Assembly (NCBI RefSeq): GCF_004300825.1
Contig: NZ_CP036250.1
Span: forward strand, 992,001 to 1,056,000
Source of the DNA: Egicoccus halophilus
GTDB lineage: Bacteria; Actinomycetota; Nitriliruptoria; Nitriliruptorales; Nitriliruptoraceae
Reading direction: 5' to 3'
DNA: 64,000 nt
The position numbers and the translations under genes are program-made. Under the pieces are notes generated by a model. It was not told the DNA's origin and made no database searches. It worked only from the letters and a program-made list of their open reading frames with translations. Shown piece by piece: positions 52,268-60,793 of the stretch; position 1 is the stretch's first letter; each line of letters starts with the position of its first letter.

Positions 52268-55200
52268 CCGACGCCCCTCCGACCCTCGACGCTTCGCCCG
52301 ACACGCCCCCGGGCGCCGCGGTGGGCTCCGGTCTGCCCAGGCCGGGACGGACCCGTTGGCAGCCGCTACGCGTCGGGCTGGTCAACCTGTACCGCTTCGA
52401 TGACGAGACCTTCGCGTTCGAGGACGGGCGCCTGCTGCTGCGCGGCAACAACGGCACCGGCAAGTCGCGCGTGCTGGCGTTGACGGTGCCGTTCCTCTTC
52501 GACGGGCAGATGGAACCACACCGCGTCGAACCCGACGGCGACACCGCCAAGCGCATGGAATGGAACCTGCTGCTGGGCAAGCACGACGACCGGCTCGGCT
52601 ACGCCTGGCTGGAACTCGGCCGTCGCACGACGTCCGACGACGCCGCAGACGACGACGCCGCGGACGGCGAGGCCGCGGGGGAGCGGTTCCTCACCATCGG
52701 CTGCGGCATGCGCGCGAGCGCCGGAAGGGGCGCTCCGCGTCGTTGGTTCTTCGTCACCGACCAGCGCATCGGCGACGAGCTGTCCCTGATCGCCGACGCG
52801 GGACACGCGCTCACCCGCGAGCGGCTGATCGAGGCGATCGGCGACCACGGCCAGGTGCTCGACACGGCCACCGACTACCGCCGGGTGCTCGACCGCACCC
52901 TGTTCGGGCTCGGCGAGCACCGGTACGAGGCACTGGTCGACCTGCTCGTGCAGTTGCGGCGCCCCCAGCTGTCCCGACAGCTCGACGAGTCCCTGCTGTC
53001 CGAGGCGCTGTCCGAAGCGCTGCCTCCCCTGCCGTCCGCCGTGATCGCGGACGTCGCCGAGGCGTTCCGGGCGCTCGACGACGACCGCGACCAACTCGCG
53101 GGCTACCAGGCCGCCCAGGCCGCCACCGACACGTTCCTGACGGCCTACCGCAGCTACGGGCAGGTCGCCGCCCGTCGTCGGGCCACCGCCGTGACCCGCG
53201 CCAACTCCCGCTACGAACGGCTGCGCGCGGACCTCCGGAACGCCGAACGCCGCCGGGACGACGCCGACGCCGAGGTGGCACGGCTCGAAGCGCAGCGCGA
53301 ACAGCTGTCCGACGCCGAGCGGTCCGCCGCTGTCGAGGTGCGCACCCTCGAGGCCTCGCCGGAGATGGAGGCCGCCCGCGAACTCGATGCCGCCCGGGCC
53401 CGCGCCGACGAGTTGGCCGCGGCCGCGGACGCGCGTACCGACGACCTCGCCCGCGCCGAGGAGGACGCCGCGCACCGCGCCGAGGTGCGCGACCGGGCCG
53501 AGGAGCACGCAGCCACGTCGCGCACGGAGGTGACCGAAGCCACCGGGACGGCGGGTGAGGCCGCGACGGCGACCGGCCTGGCCGACGTGCACGAGCGGAC
53601 GCTCGCCCCGCTGACGCTGCCCGACGTGCGTGACGAGCGGGCGGTCGAGGACGCCCGTCGCCGGCTGGACGAGTCGACCGCGCGGATGCAGCGTGCGGCC
53701 GACCACCTCGTCACCCTCGGCCGACAGGTCGAGCAGTTCGAGCGCGAGCTCGGCACCGCCCGCAGCCGTCTCGACGAACGCACCAGCGAGCTCGACCGGG
53801 CACACGACGCCGCAGCGGCGGCCGAGACGGCGCTCGACGAGGCGCGGACCTCCACGGTCGGCGCGCTGCGGGCGTGGGTCGGCGAGCTGGGCGTGCTCGC
53901 CGACCTCGACGTCGAGTCGGTCATCGAGGCGATCTCCAGCTGGAACGGTGACGGCGCCGGACCCGTCACCTCCGCTGCCGACCGGGCGCTCGCCGTCGTA
54001 CGCGAGCACGCGACGCGACGGCTCACCGCCCTCGACGCCGACGAGCGGACGCTCGAGGCCGCGCGCTCTGCGGCGTCCGCCGAACGTGATGAGGTGGCGG
54101 CCGGGGTCGCGATCCCACCTCCCGCCCCGCACACCCGTGATCCCGCGTCACGTGTGGGTCGGCCGGGCGCGCCGCTGTGGCGGCTGGTCGACCTGGCGGC
54201 CGGCGTCGAACCGGGCGACGCCGCCGGCTACGAGGCCGGCCTGGAGGCCGCCGGGCTGCTCGATGCCTGGGTCGCGCCCGACGGCGCGCTCGTCGACGCC
54301 GACGACACCGTCCTGGTCCCCACCGACGCCCCACCGCGACCCGACGGCGGGCTGACGTCCGTGCTGATCCCGGACGCCGCACCCGGCGACACCGCCGCCG
54401 CCGCGGTACCGCCCGAGCACGTCACGGCGCTGCTCGCGCGCATCGCCGCCACGGAGGACGGTGAGGTCTGGGTCGCCGCCGACGGACGCTGGCGTCTGGG
54501 CCCGCTGCACGGCCGCTGGCGCAAGGACGAGATCGCCCACCTGGGCCATGCCGCCCGGGAACGCGCCCGCCAGCGCCGGCTCGCCGAGTTGGACGCGCAG
54601 CTGGCCGCCCTCGACGAGCAACAGCACGACCTCGCCCGGCAGCATCACGAGGTCACCCGGCGCGTCGCCACCGCGGAGGCTGAGCGCGCCTCCGCGCCCG
54701 ACGAGGACGCCGTACGTCAGGCCCGGTTCGCGCTCGACCACGCCGGCGCGCAGGTGCGCCACCATCGCGAACGGGTCGCCGCCGTCGAGGCGGAGGTCGC
54801 CGAGCGGCATGCGCGCCTCGAGGCCGCCGCGACCGCACGCGACGACGTCGCCGCCGACCTCGGCCTGCCCGACCGCGCGACGGATCCCCAGGCGTTGCTC
54901 GCCGACCTCGCCGTCTATCGCGCCGCGCTCACCGAGCTGTGGGCCGCGCTCAAGGTCCACGCCGCCGATCTCCGCACGCTCGACAGCGCCACCCTCGAAC
55001 GCGACCGCGCCGCAGGCGAGCGGAACCGACGGCACGAGCAGGTGCGTGCGGCGCGCCGTGCGGCCGCCGACGCCGCCACCCGGCGCGACACGCTCCAGGC
55101 AGCCGTCGGTCGCTCCGCCGCGGAGATCATCGCCCGCGTCGAGCAGGCCCGCGCGCGCCAGCAGCGCCTGTCCGACCAACGCGAGCAGGTGGCCAGCCAG

Positions 55201-56439
55201 CGCGAGGAGCAGGTCGTCGCCCGCACCAGCGCCGCCACCGAAGCCGAGCAGCTCACCGGCACGCTCGCCGAGCAGGAGGCCGACCGCGCTGGCGAGGTCG
55301 AGCACCTCCGCCGACTGGTCCGTGCCGGCTTCCTCGCCGTCGCCGGGGTCGACTATGACGCCGACGTGGCCGACGGGGACGCCTCATGGGCCCCCGACCC
55401 GGCGGTGCGGACCGCGCGACGGGTCAACGACGAACTGGGGGCCGTCGCCGCGGACGACCCGGACTGGGAACGCGTCCAGCGCGGGCTGCACGGCCACTAC
55501 ACCACCCTCGAGCAGGCCCTGTTGCCCCACGCGCTGCAGCCCACCGGCACCTTCGACGACGACCTGTTCGTCGTCACCACCGCGTTCCAGGGGCGTGCCA
55601 CCACGATGCCCGAACTCGGCGCCCAGCTCGCCGACGAGGTCATCCACCGCCAGAGCCTGCTCGACGCCCGCGAGCGCGAGGTGCTCGAGAACCACCTCGT
55701 CGGCGAGGTCGCCACGCAACTGCACGAGCTCATCCGCGCCGGCGAGGCGATGGTCGCCGCGATGAACGCCGAGCTCGCGGCCCGACCGACGAGCACGGGC
55801 ATGCGACTGCGGTTCAGCTGGAAGCCCCGGGTGGACGGGCCCGAGGCCCTCGCCGACGCCAGGCGGCGCCTGCTGGCCGCCGACCACGTCTGGTCCGTCC
55901 AGGACCGCGAGGCGCTCGGCGCGTTCCTGCAGGCCCGCATCCGGGAGGTCCGCGACGCCGACGACACCGCGACCTGGCAGGAACACCTCACCCAGGCGTT
56001 GGACTACCGCCGTTGGCACCTGTTCGCCGTCGAGCGCGAGCAGGAGGGCACGTGGGTCCGGCTGACCCGTCGCACCCACGGCACCGGCTCGGGCGGGGAG
56101 AAGGCCCTCGCGCTGACCGTGCCGCAGTTCGCCGCCGCCGCGGCCCACTACCGCAGCGCCGACGAGCACGCGCCCCGGCTCATCGCCCTCGACGAGGCGT
56201 TCGTCGGCATCGACGGTGACATGCGGGCCAAGTGCCTGGACCTGTTGGTCCGCTTCGACCTCGACGTCGTCATGACCAGCGAACGCGAGTGGGCCTGCTA
56301 CCCGACGGTGCCGGCGATCGCGATCCACCAGCTGTCCACCCGGCCGGGCATCGACGCCATCGGCGTGCACCGCTGGCGGTGGAACGGCCGCGACCGCCTC
56401 GAGGTCGTCGACGGTGACCGCCAGGAAACGGCACCGTGA
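52264..56439 (+). CDS. jetC: Wadjet type II JetC SMC ATPase (TIGR02680)
   Basis: A 1,391-residue SMC-like ATPase. Walker A GNNGTGKS at 61-68; two long coiled-coil arms rich in Arg/Glu/Ala heptads; a hinge-like globular part about 610-750; and at the C-terminus the ABC signature GTGSGGEKALAL and Walker B RLIALDEAFVGID. Length and order match TIGR02680. It is the loop-extruding motor of the complex. The coding sequence is very GC-rich like the chromosome, so the operon is well adapted. It overlaps both neighbours by 4 bp. Confidence 0.92.
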   Translation: MTDAPPTLDASPDTPPGAAVGSGLPRPGRTRWQPLRVGLVNLYRFDDETFAFEDGRLLLRGNNGTGKSRVLALTVPFLFDGQMEPHRVEPDGDTAKRMEWNLLLGKHDDRLGYAWLELGRRTTSDDAADDDAADGEAAGERFLTIGCGMRASAGRGAPRRWFFVTDQRIGDELSLIADAGHALTRERLIEAIGDHGQVLDTATDYRRVLDRTLFGLGEHRYEALVDLLVQLRRPQLSRQLDESLLSEALSEALPPLPSAVIADVAEAFRALDDDRDQLAGYQAAQAATDTFLTAYRSYGQVAARRRATAVTRANSRYERLRADLRNAERRRDDADAEVARLEAQREQLSDAERSAAVEVRTLEASPEMEAARELDAARARADELAAAADARTDDLARAEEDAAHRAEVRDRAEEHAATSRTEVTEATGTAGEAATATGLADVHERTLAPLTLPDVRDERAVEDARRRLDESTARMQRAADHLVTLGRQVEQFERELGTARSRLDERTSELDRAHDAAAAAETALDEARTSTVGALRAWVGELGVLADLDVESVIEAISSWNGDGAGPVTSAADRALAVVREHATRRLTALDADERTLEAARSAASAERDEVAAGVAIPPPAPHTRDPASRVGRPGAPLWRLVDLAAGVEPGDAAGYEAGLEAAGLLDAWVAPDGALVDADDTVLVPTDAPPRPDGGLTSVLIPDAAPGDTAAAAVPPEHVTALLARIAATEDGEVWVAADGRWRLGPLHGRWRKDEIAHLGHAARERARQRRLAELDAQLAALDEQQHDLARQHHEVTRRVATAEAERASAPDEDAVRQARFALDHAGAQVRHHRERVAAVEAEVAERHARLEAAATARDDVAADLGLPDRATDPQALLADLAVYRAALTELWAALKVHAADLRTLDSATLERDRAAGERNRRHEQVRAARRAAADAATRRDTLQAAVGRSAAEIIARVEQARARQQRLSDQREQVASQREEQVVARTSAATEAEQLTGTLAEQEADRAGEVEHLRRLVRAGFLAVAGVDYDADVADGDASWAPDPAVRTARRVNDELGAVAADDPDWERVQRGLHGHYTTLEQALLPHALQPTGTFDDDLFVVTTAFQGRATTMPELGAQLADEVIHRQSLLDAREREVLENHLVGEVATQLHELIRAGEAMVAAMNAELAARPTSTGMRLRFSWKPRVDGPEALADARRRLLAADHVWSVQDREALGAFLQARIREVRDADDTATWQEHLTQALDYRRWHLFAVEREQEGTWVRLTRRTHGTGSGGEKALALTVPQFAAAAAHYRSADEHAPRLIALDEAFVGIDGDMRAKCLDLLVRFDLDVVMTSEREWACYPTVPAIAIHQLSTRPGIDAIGVHRWRWNGRDRLEVVDGDRQETAP

Positions 56440-57698
56440 CCGTCGACCGGGGCCGAGCGGTCGCGCTGTTCGGCGAGGAGCTCACCTGGATCGTCGACCG
56501 GCTGCAGGCGCGGCTCGAACGGGGACAGCCGCTCCACGGACGCCTCCGCCTCGCCCACCCGACCGACGCGCAACGCGAGGCGGTCGAACGGCTCACGGGT
56601 CGTCGTCCCACCACGGCCGGCTCCGTCAGCGTCGAGGTGGCGGACCTCGAACGCATCCTCGCGCACGCCGGCATCGCGCCCGACCTGCGATCGTTGGTGG
56701 AGACGCTCCGCGGCCCGGTGCTCGACCGGCCCGCGGCGGCGGCCGCCGAGCAGCGCCGATGGCGTCTCGTCCACGACCGGTTGCGCACCGACGCCGAGGA
56801 CGTCGACCCGACGCTGGTGGCCTGGGCGGACGAGCTGGCGACCACCGGGCTGCTGCGCCGGTTGGCCGGCGACGCCGAGGTCGCCGCGCAACTCGGCGAT
56901 CAGGCGCTGGAGGTCCTCCGTCGACTGCCCGCCGACGCGGTGCCGCTGCCGCAGCTGGCCGCGACCAGCCTGGGCGACAGTCACGCGCTGGACGACGGCA
57001 CCTCGCTGTCCACGCTCGTGCTCCGCGGCATCGAGTCGGTCACCGGCCTGCCGCGACGCGATCGCCGTGCCGCCGAGCGGCGAGCGCTGTGGGCCAGGGT
57101 CGGCGTCCTGCTCGACGAGCTGTCCGCACCGGTGCTCGTCGCCGGCCTGCGGCCGAGCGGTGATGGGTTGCTGGCGACGACCCTGCGCGAGCACGCCGAC
57201 GCCGGCGAACCGTGCCGTATCACCCTGCGGCTGTTGGTTCGTCATCCGGCGGACTGGACGTCGCTGCGGCGCCAGCGCGTCCTGGTGTGCGAGAACCCGA
57301 CCGTGGCTGCGGCGGTCACCGACCGGTGTGGTCCGGCGACGCCACCGCTGGTGTGCACCGACGGGCAGCCGTCGGGGTCCGTGCAGACCCTGCTCGGCCA
57401 GCTCGTGGACGCTGGTGTGGTGCTGGACTTCCACGCCGATTTCGACGGTGGTGGGGTTCGCATCGGCAACCTGTTGATCGACCGGTTCGGCGCCACCCCG
57501 TGGCGTATGGGACGGACGGCGTACGAGGAGGCGGCGACGAGCGCCAGCCGGCCGCTCGGGGCAGTTCCACCCGAAGCAAGCTGGGACCCCGAACTGTCCG
57601 CCGCCATCATCGCCCGCGGTCGCGCCGTCCATGAGGAGCAGCTGCTGGACGAGCTCGTCACCGAGCTGATGCGCGACCGGTGGATCACCCCAGGCTGA
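56436..57698 (+). CDS. jetD: Wadjet type II JetD TOPRIM nuclease (TIGR02679)
   Basis: A 420-residue nuclease subunit. The TOPRIM metal site is visible as VLVCENPTVAAAV (Glu) and LDFHADFDGGGVRIGN (DxD). The N-terminal half is the TIGR02679 domain that docks on the SMC core. JetD cuts both strands when plasmid extrusion stalls, as shown for family members. It begins with GTG in the jetC stop. All four Jet genes are intact, so the system is probably functional. Confidence 0.9.
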   Translation: MTVDRGRAVALFGEELTWIVDRLQARLERGQPLHGRLRLAHPTDAQREAVERLTGRRPTTAGSVSVEVADLERILAHAGIAPDLRSLVETLRGPVLDRPAAAAAEQRRWRLVHDRLRTDAEDVDPTLVAWADELATTGLLRRLAGDAEVAAQLGDQALEVLRRLPADAVPLPQLAATSLGDSHALDDGTSLSTLVLRGIESVTGLPRRDRRAAERRALWARVGVLLDELSAPVLVAGLRPSGDGLLATTLREHADAGEPCRITLRLLVRHPADWTSLRRQRVLVCENPTVAAAVTDRCGPATPPLVCTDGQPSGSVQTLLGQLVDAGVVLDFHADFDGGGVRIGNLLIDRFGATPWRMGRTAYEEAATSASRPLGAVPPEASWDPELSAAIIARGRAVHEEQLLDELVTELMRDRWITPG

Positions 57699-57739
57699 CC
57701 CACGCGACGTGGGCGGTAGTCGTTGGAATTGGGGCGCAG

Positions 57740-58057
57740 ATGAGTGCACTCGAGCGAGTGATCGAAGAACGCGGACGGCGCGCACCGGGGTTCGCCGCTG
57801 CGGTCGAGGCCGAGCTGGCCGAGATCCGGGCGTTCGATGATGTCGTGAACGTCATCGTGGACCGGCTCAGCGAGCTGGGCTGGACCCGCGAGGAGTTGGC
57901 CCTTCGGGACGACCGGAACGCTGCGTCTCTGCGGCGGCTGTTCACCGCGCCCTCGGCGAACCCGACCTTGGCGACGATGATGTCGATCGCCGAGGCGCTC
58001 CGGTCTGCGGCTCGAAATTCGCGAGCAGAACTCGGTGGAGCAGATGCTCGCCGCTAG
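57740..58057 (+). CDS. HTH protein, antitoxin-like
   Basis: A 105-residue protein with an XRE-like helix-turn-helix: RLSELGWTREELALRDDRNA, then LRRLFTAPSANPTLATMMSI, the pattern of HigA-type antitoxins that pair with Gp49/HigB toxins. The ATG start has GGGGCG upstream, weak as a ribosome binding site. The last ~20 residues (SAARNSRAELGGADARR) look unrelated to the family and may reflect a small frameshift. A broken Gp49-like toxin lies on the opposite strand immediately downstream. Confidence 0.7.
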   Translation: MSALERVIEERGRRAPGFAAAVEAELAEIRAFDDVVNVIVDRLSELGWTREELALRDDRNAASLRRLFTAPSANPTLATMMSIAEALRSAARNSRAELGGADARR

Positions 58058-58265
58058 GTGAAGTCGAGGTGGCGGGTCGCCTCGTACGCGTCCGTTGTTG
58101 ACGGACTCGTCGATAGACGGACCCGTGCATCGCCGTTCGGTTTGGCTTGGAGTCGCCGTCGAGCATCACCAGCGCGGGTCCTCCGGGATGGTTGCGGCCG
58201 AGCGGGCAGAACAGGCGGTGAAGCTGGTGACCCTGCCGGCAGCGCACCTCGTAGATGCCGGCCAT
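58054..58265 (-). pseudogene. Broken Gp49/HigB-like toxin
   Basis: Leftward reading from 58265 gives AGIYEVRCRQGHQLHRLFCP and then ALVMLDGDSKPNRTA, the central strands of Gp49-like RelE-fold toxins. After about SVYRRVRQ the family-like C-terminus (DAYEATRHLDFT, stop at 58054) continues only in another frame. The usual ~40 N-terminal residues are missing. It is therefore truncated and frameshifted. It also converges on the HTH gene instead of preceding it, hinting at local inversion. Confidence 0.55.
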
Positions 58266-58425
58266 TGTCCCCGTGCATCGCTTCCCCCTTGCCGCCACCC
58301 GCAGACGCTGGCGTCGGCGCGTCCCAACGACGCCTCCTTGGTGGCTGCGCTTCGTGTGAACCTACGCGGGGGCGGTGACACGAGCCCGTTAGGCTCACAG
58401 GTGACCGTGACGTGGAGTTCCGAAC

Positions 58426-59763
58426 CTGCTGACCCGTCGACTGCTGACCGCCGCGCCGCTGTTGGTCGCCGCCGCCTGCGCTCCGGGAGCCGGTCCTCCG
58501 ACGGCCATCGGGGACGCGGACGAGGAGACGGTCCTCGACCTCGCCGAACCGCCCGACGCGAGCAGCGGGCCGGGCGACGTCGGCGCAGCGGAGTTCACCC
58601 TCGACGAGGCACCGGCACCGGAAGCCGACCTGCCGCCGTCGGCGAGCGTGGAGACCGACCAGCTCGACCTCCCGGAGCAGCCGGCACGCTCGTTCACGAT
58701 CGTCGGCGGCGGGGACATCCTGCCCCACATGGCCGTCATCGACCGGGCCGCGCAGTACGGCGCCGAGTCCGGCGAGGCGTACTATTTCCGGCCGATGTTC
58801 GCCGAGATCGCCCCGCACCTGCAGGCGGCCGACCTGGCGGTGTGCCACCTCGAGGTGCCGCTGTCGCCGGACAACGCCGAGCTCTACGGCGGCGGCGACG
58901 TCCGTACGGCGACGAACCAGCCGCTGTTCCTCTCGCCGTACCAGCTGGCCGACGCGATCGCGGACGCCGGCTTCGACACCTGCTCGACCGCCCACAACCA
59001 CTCCCTCGACGGCGGGGTGGAGGGCTTGGTGGGGACGCTGGACGCGCTCGACCGGGTCGGGGTCGCGCATGCCGGAACGGCCCGGACCCGGGCCGAGTCG
59101 GCCGCGACGACGCTGCTGGAGGTCGCCGGGGTCACCGTCGCGCACCTGTCCTCCACCTACGGGATCAACGACGTGCCGATGCCCGAGGACGGCGCGTGGA
59201 TGGTCGACGTCACCGACCACGACGCCATCCTCGCCGAGGCCGACCGGGCGCGCGACGCCGGCGCGGAGTTCGTCGTGCTGAGCCTGCACCAGGGCCGCGA
59301 GTACCACGTCGAACCGTCCGAGGCGCAGCGCGACAACGCCGAGGTGCTGCTGGCCGACGGGGGCGTGGACCTGATCATCGGCCACCACGCCCACGTCGTG
59401 CAGCCCATCGAGCGCGTCCACGACCGGGTGACGGCTCACGGCGTGGGCAACCTGCTCTCCAACATGCACGCCGAGTTCACCGGTCCGAACTCCCAGGACG
59501 GGATCCTCGCCCACTTCGAGGTGACCGAGACCGAACCGGGGAGCTTCGAGGTCACCGACGTCGGCTACGTGCCGCTGTGGGTGGACCGGTCCCGGCACCT
59601 GGTCGTCGACGTCGGCACGGCGCTGGCCGAGGACCGCCACCCGCAGCTGCGCGCCGAGCTCACCGCGTCGTGGGAGCGGACGCTCGACGCCGTCGACCGG
59701 GACGGTGCCTCCGCGTGGGGCGTGGCGCCGCTCACCGGGCCCGCCGACGACGGGCGCCGGTGA
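58426..59763 (+). CDS. CapA/PgsA-like metallophosphatase lipoprotein
   Basis: A 445-residue PGA_cap (CapA) family protein. Motifs of the calcineurin-like fold: IVGGGDILPHM, CHLEVPLS, STAHNHSLDGG, LSLHQGREY and IIGHHAHVVQP. The preceding residues LTRRLLTAAPLLVAAACAPG form a perfect lipoprotein signal with lipobox VAAAC. No ATG, GTG or TTG lies between the upstream stop (58408) and the signal sequence; CTG at 58426, eight bases after GGAG, is the best start. A TTG at 58462 would destroy the signal peptide. The role of such proteins is in poly-gamma-glutamate or envelope metabolism. Confidence 0.85.
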   Translation: MLTRRLLTAAPLLVAAACAPGAGPPTAIGDADEETVLDLAEPPDASSGPGDVGAAEFTLDEAPAPEADLPPSASVETDQLDLPEQPARSFTIVGGGDILPHMAVIDRAAQYGAESGEAYYFRPMFAEIAPHLQAADLAVCHLEVPLSPDNAELYGGGDVRTATNQPLFLSPYQLADAIADAGFDTCSTAHNHSLDGGVEGLVGTLDALDRVGVAHAGTARTRAESAATTLLEVAGVTVAHLSSTYGINDVPMPEDGAWMVDVTDHDAILAEADRARDAGAEFVVLSLHQGREYHVEPSEAQRDNAEVLLADGGVDLIIGHHAHVVQPIERVHDRVTAHGVGNLLSNMHAEFTGPNSQDGILAHFEVTETEPGSFEVTDVGYVPLWVDRSRHLVVDVGTALAEDRHPQLRAELTASWERTLDAVDRDGASAWGVAPLTGPADDGRR

Positions 59764-59776
59764 GTCGCCTGTCCGG

Positions 59777-60190
59777 TCAGTCCTTCTCGAGGTACTCCTT
59801 GAGGTGCCGCAGGTCGTCCTCGACCTTCTTCTCGAGGAAGTCGACGGCGTCGGCGAACTGCAACGCGGCGCTGTCGAGGTCGTAGGACGCCTCGAGGCGG
59901 ACGTCGGTGGCCCCCTCGCCGGCGTCGGTCAGCCGGAACTCGCCGGCCTCCTGCACGTCGTCCTCGTCGGTGCGCCAGGCGATGCGCTCCCCGGGTTCCT
60001 CGGCGGTGATCCGGGCCTCGTACTCCCGCGTCACCGGGCCCAGCGACATCCTCCAGTGCAGCCGGTCGCCGTCGCGCCGCACCTCGTCGGCACTGTCCAT
60101 GAACGCGGGGTAGGTCTCGAAGCGCTGGAGCCGGTCGTAGACCTCGTCGCGGGGACGGTCGATCGTGAGCGCTGCGGTGTAGGTGTCCAT
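59777..60190 (-). CDS. SRPBCC (START-like) protein
   Basis: A 137-residue single-domain SRPBCC/polyketide-cyclase-like protein. Seen: the N-terminal IDRPRDEVYDRLQRFETYPA and the C-terminal helix DAVDFLEKKVEDDLRHLKEY. It binds a hydrophobic ligand in the fold's cavity; ligand unknown. Start ATG follows GAGGAGGAACGC, an excellent site. It converges with the CapA-like gene. Confidence 0.85.
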   Translation of the reverse strand: MDTYTAALTIDRPRDEVYDRLQRFETYPAFMDSADEVRRDGDRLHWRMSLGPVTREYEARITAEEPGERIAWRTDEDDVQEAGEFRLTDAGEGATDVRLEASYDLDSAALQFADAVDFLEKKVEDDLRHLKEYLEKD

Positions 60191-60541
60191 GCGTTCCTCC
60201 TCGGTCGGTCCGGAGCGGATCCCGCGGCAGTGCGTCCGAGTGTCGGCACGCCTTCCGGCGTCGTGTGGTGGGAGGCCGTCGCCGCTGCCTCGGCGTTCCC
60301 GCACCTGCCGGGGCGACAACGTGCCGGGCGCTGGTCGGCGGCGAGGTGGCCGTCCGACCACACCGTCGGGCAGGGACTCGGCCGACCGGCACGGTGCCGC
60401 CACCGGACCCGCCGGCCCGGACGTCAGCGGCCGTACCAGGGCTCGTCGGGCTCGTCGCGACGCTCGGTGCAATCGCCGTCGAAGTCGTAGCGCCACCGTG
60501 CCCCCGTGCCGGAGTGCATCCACACGTACGAGCACCCGGCA
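60191..60541. other. Mostly empty gap with one possible 33-aa peptide
   Basis: 351 bases without a convincing gene. A leftward open frame at 60424-60525 (GTG start) reads VWMHSGTGARWRYDFDGD and ends DEPWYGR. Trp/Tyr/Asp-rich composition is unlike random GC-rich translation, so a small peptide is possible, but there is no ribosome binding site I trust. Confidence 0.25.
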
Positions 60542-60793
60542 TCACGTCAGGGTGCGGAACACCTCGTAGACCAGGAAGGCGGGCCAGAACAGCCCCTGGA
60601 GGATCGCCAACGGGTGCTCCCAGAACGTGTCGGCCTGCTGCCAGAACCAGACCAGGGCGCCGAAGATGCCGAGGCCGTAGATCGCCCGCCACCAGCGGCC
60701 GCGCCGGCGTCGCGGTTGCTCATCGTCGTGCCTTTCCCGCCGGGGACGGCGGCCGGGCGCGTCGCCGCGCCCGGCCACCGTCGCGGACGTCAC
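60542..60793 (-). CDS. Small membrane protein downstream of DUF4389 gene
   Basis: An 83-residue protein with an Arg-rich N-terminus and one or two hydrophobic helices (WWRAIYGLGIFGALVWFWQQ and LFWPAFLVYEVFRTL). The GTG start overlaps the stop of the DUF4389 gene. It probably sits in the membrane with that protein. No family name recalled with confidence. Confidence 0.65.
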   Translation of the reverse strand: MTSATVAGRGDAPGRRPRRERHDDEQPRRRRGRWWRAIYGLGIFGALVWFWQQADTFWEHPLAILQGLFWPAFLVYEVFRTLT

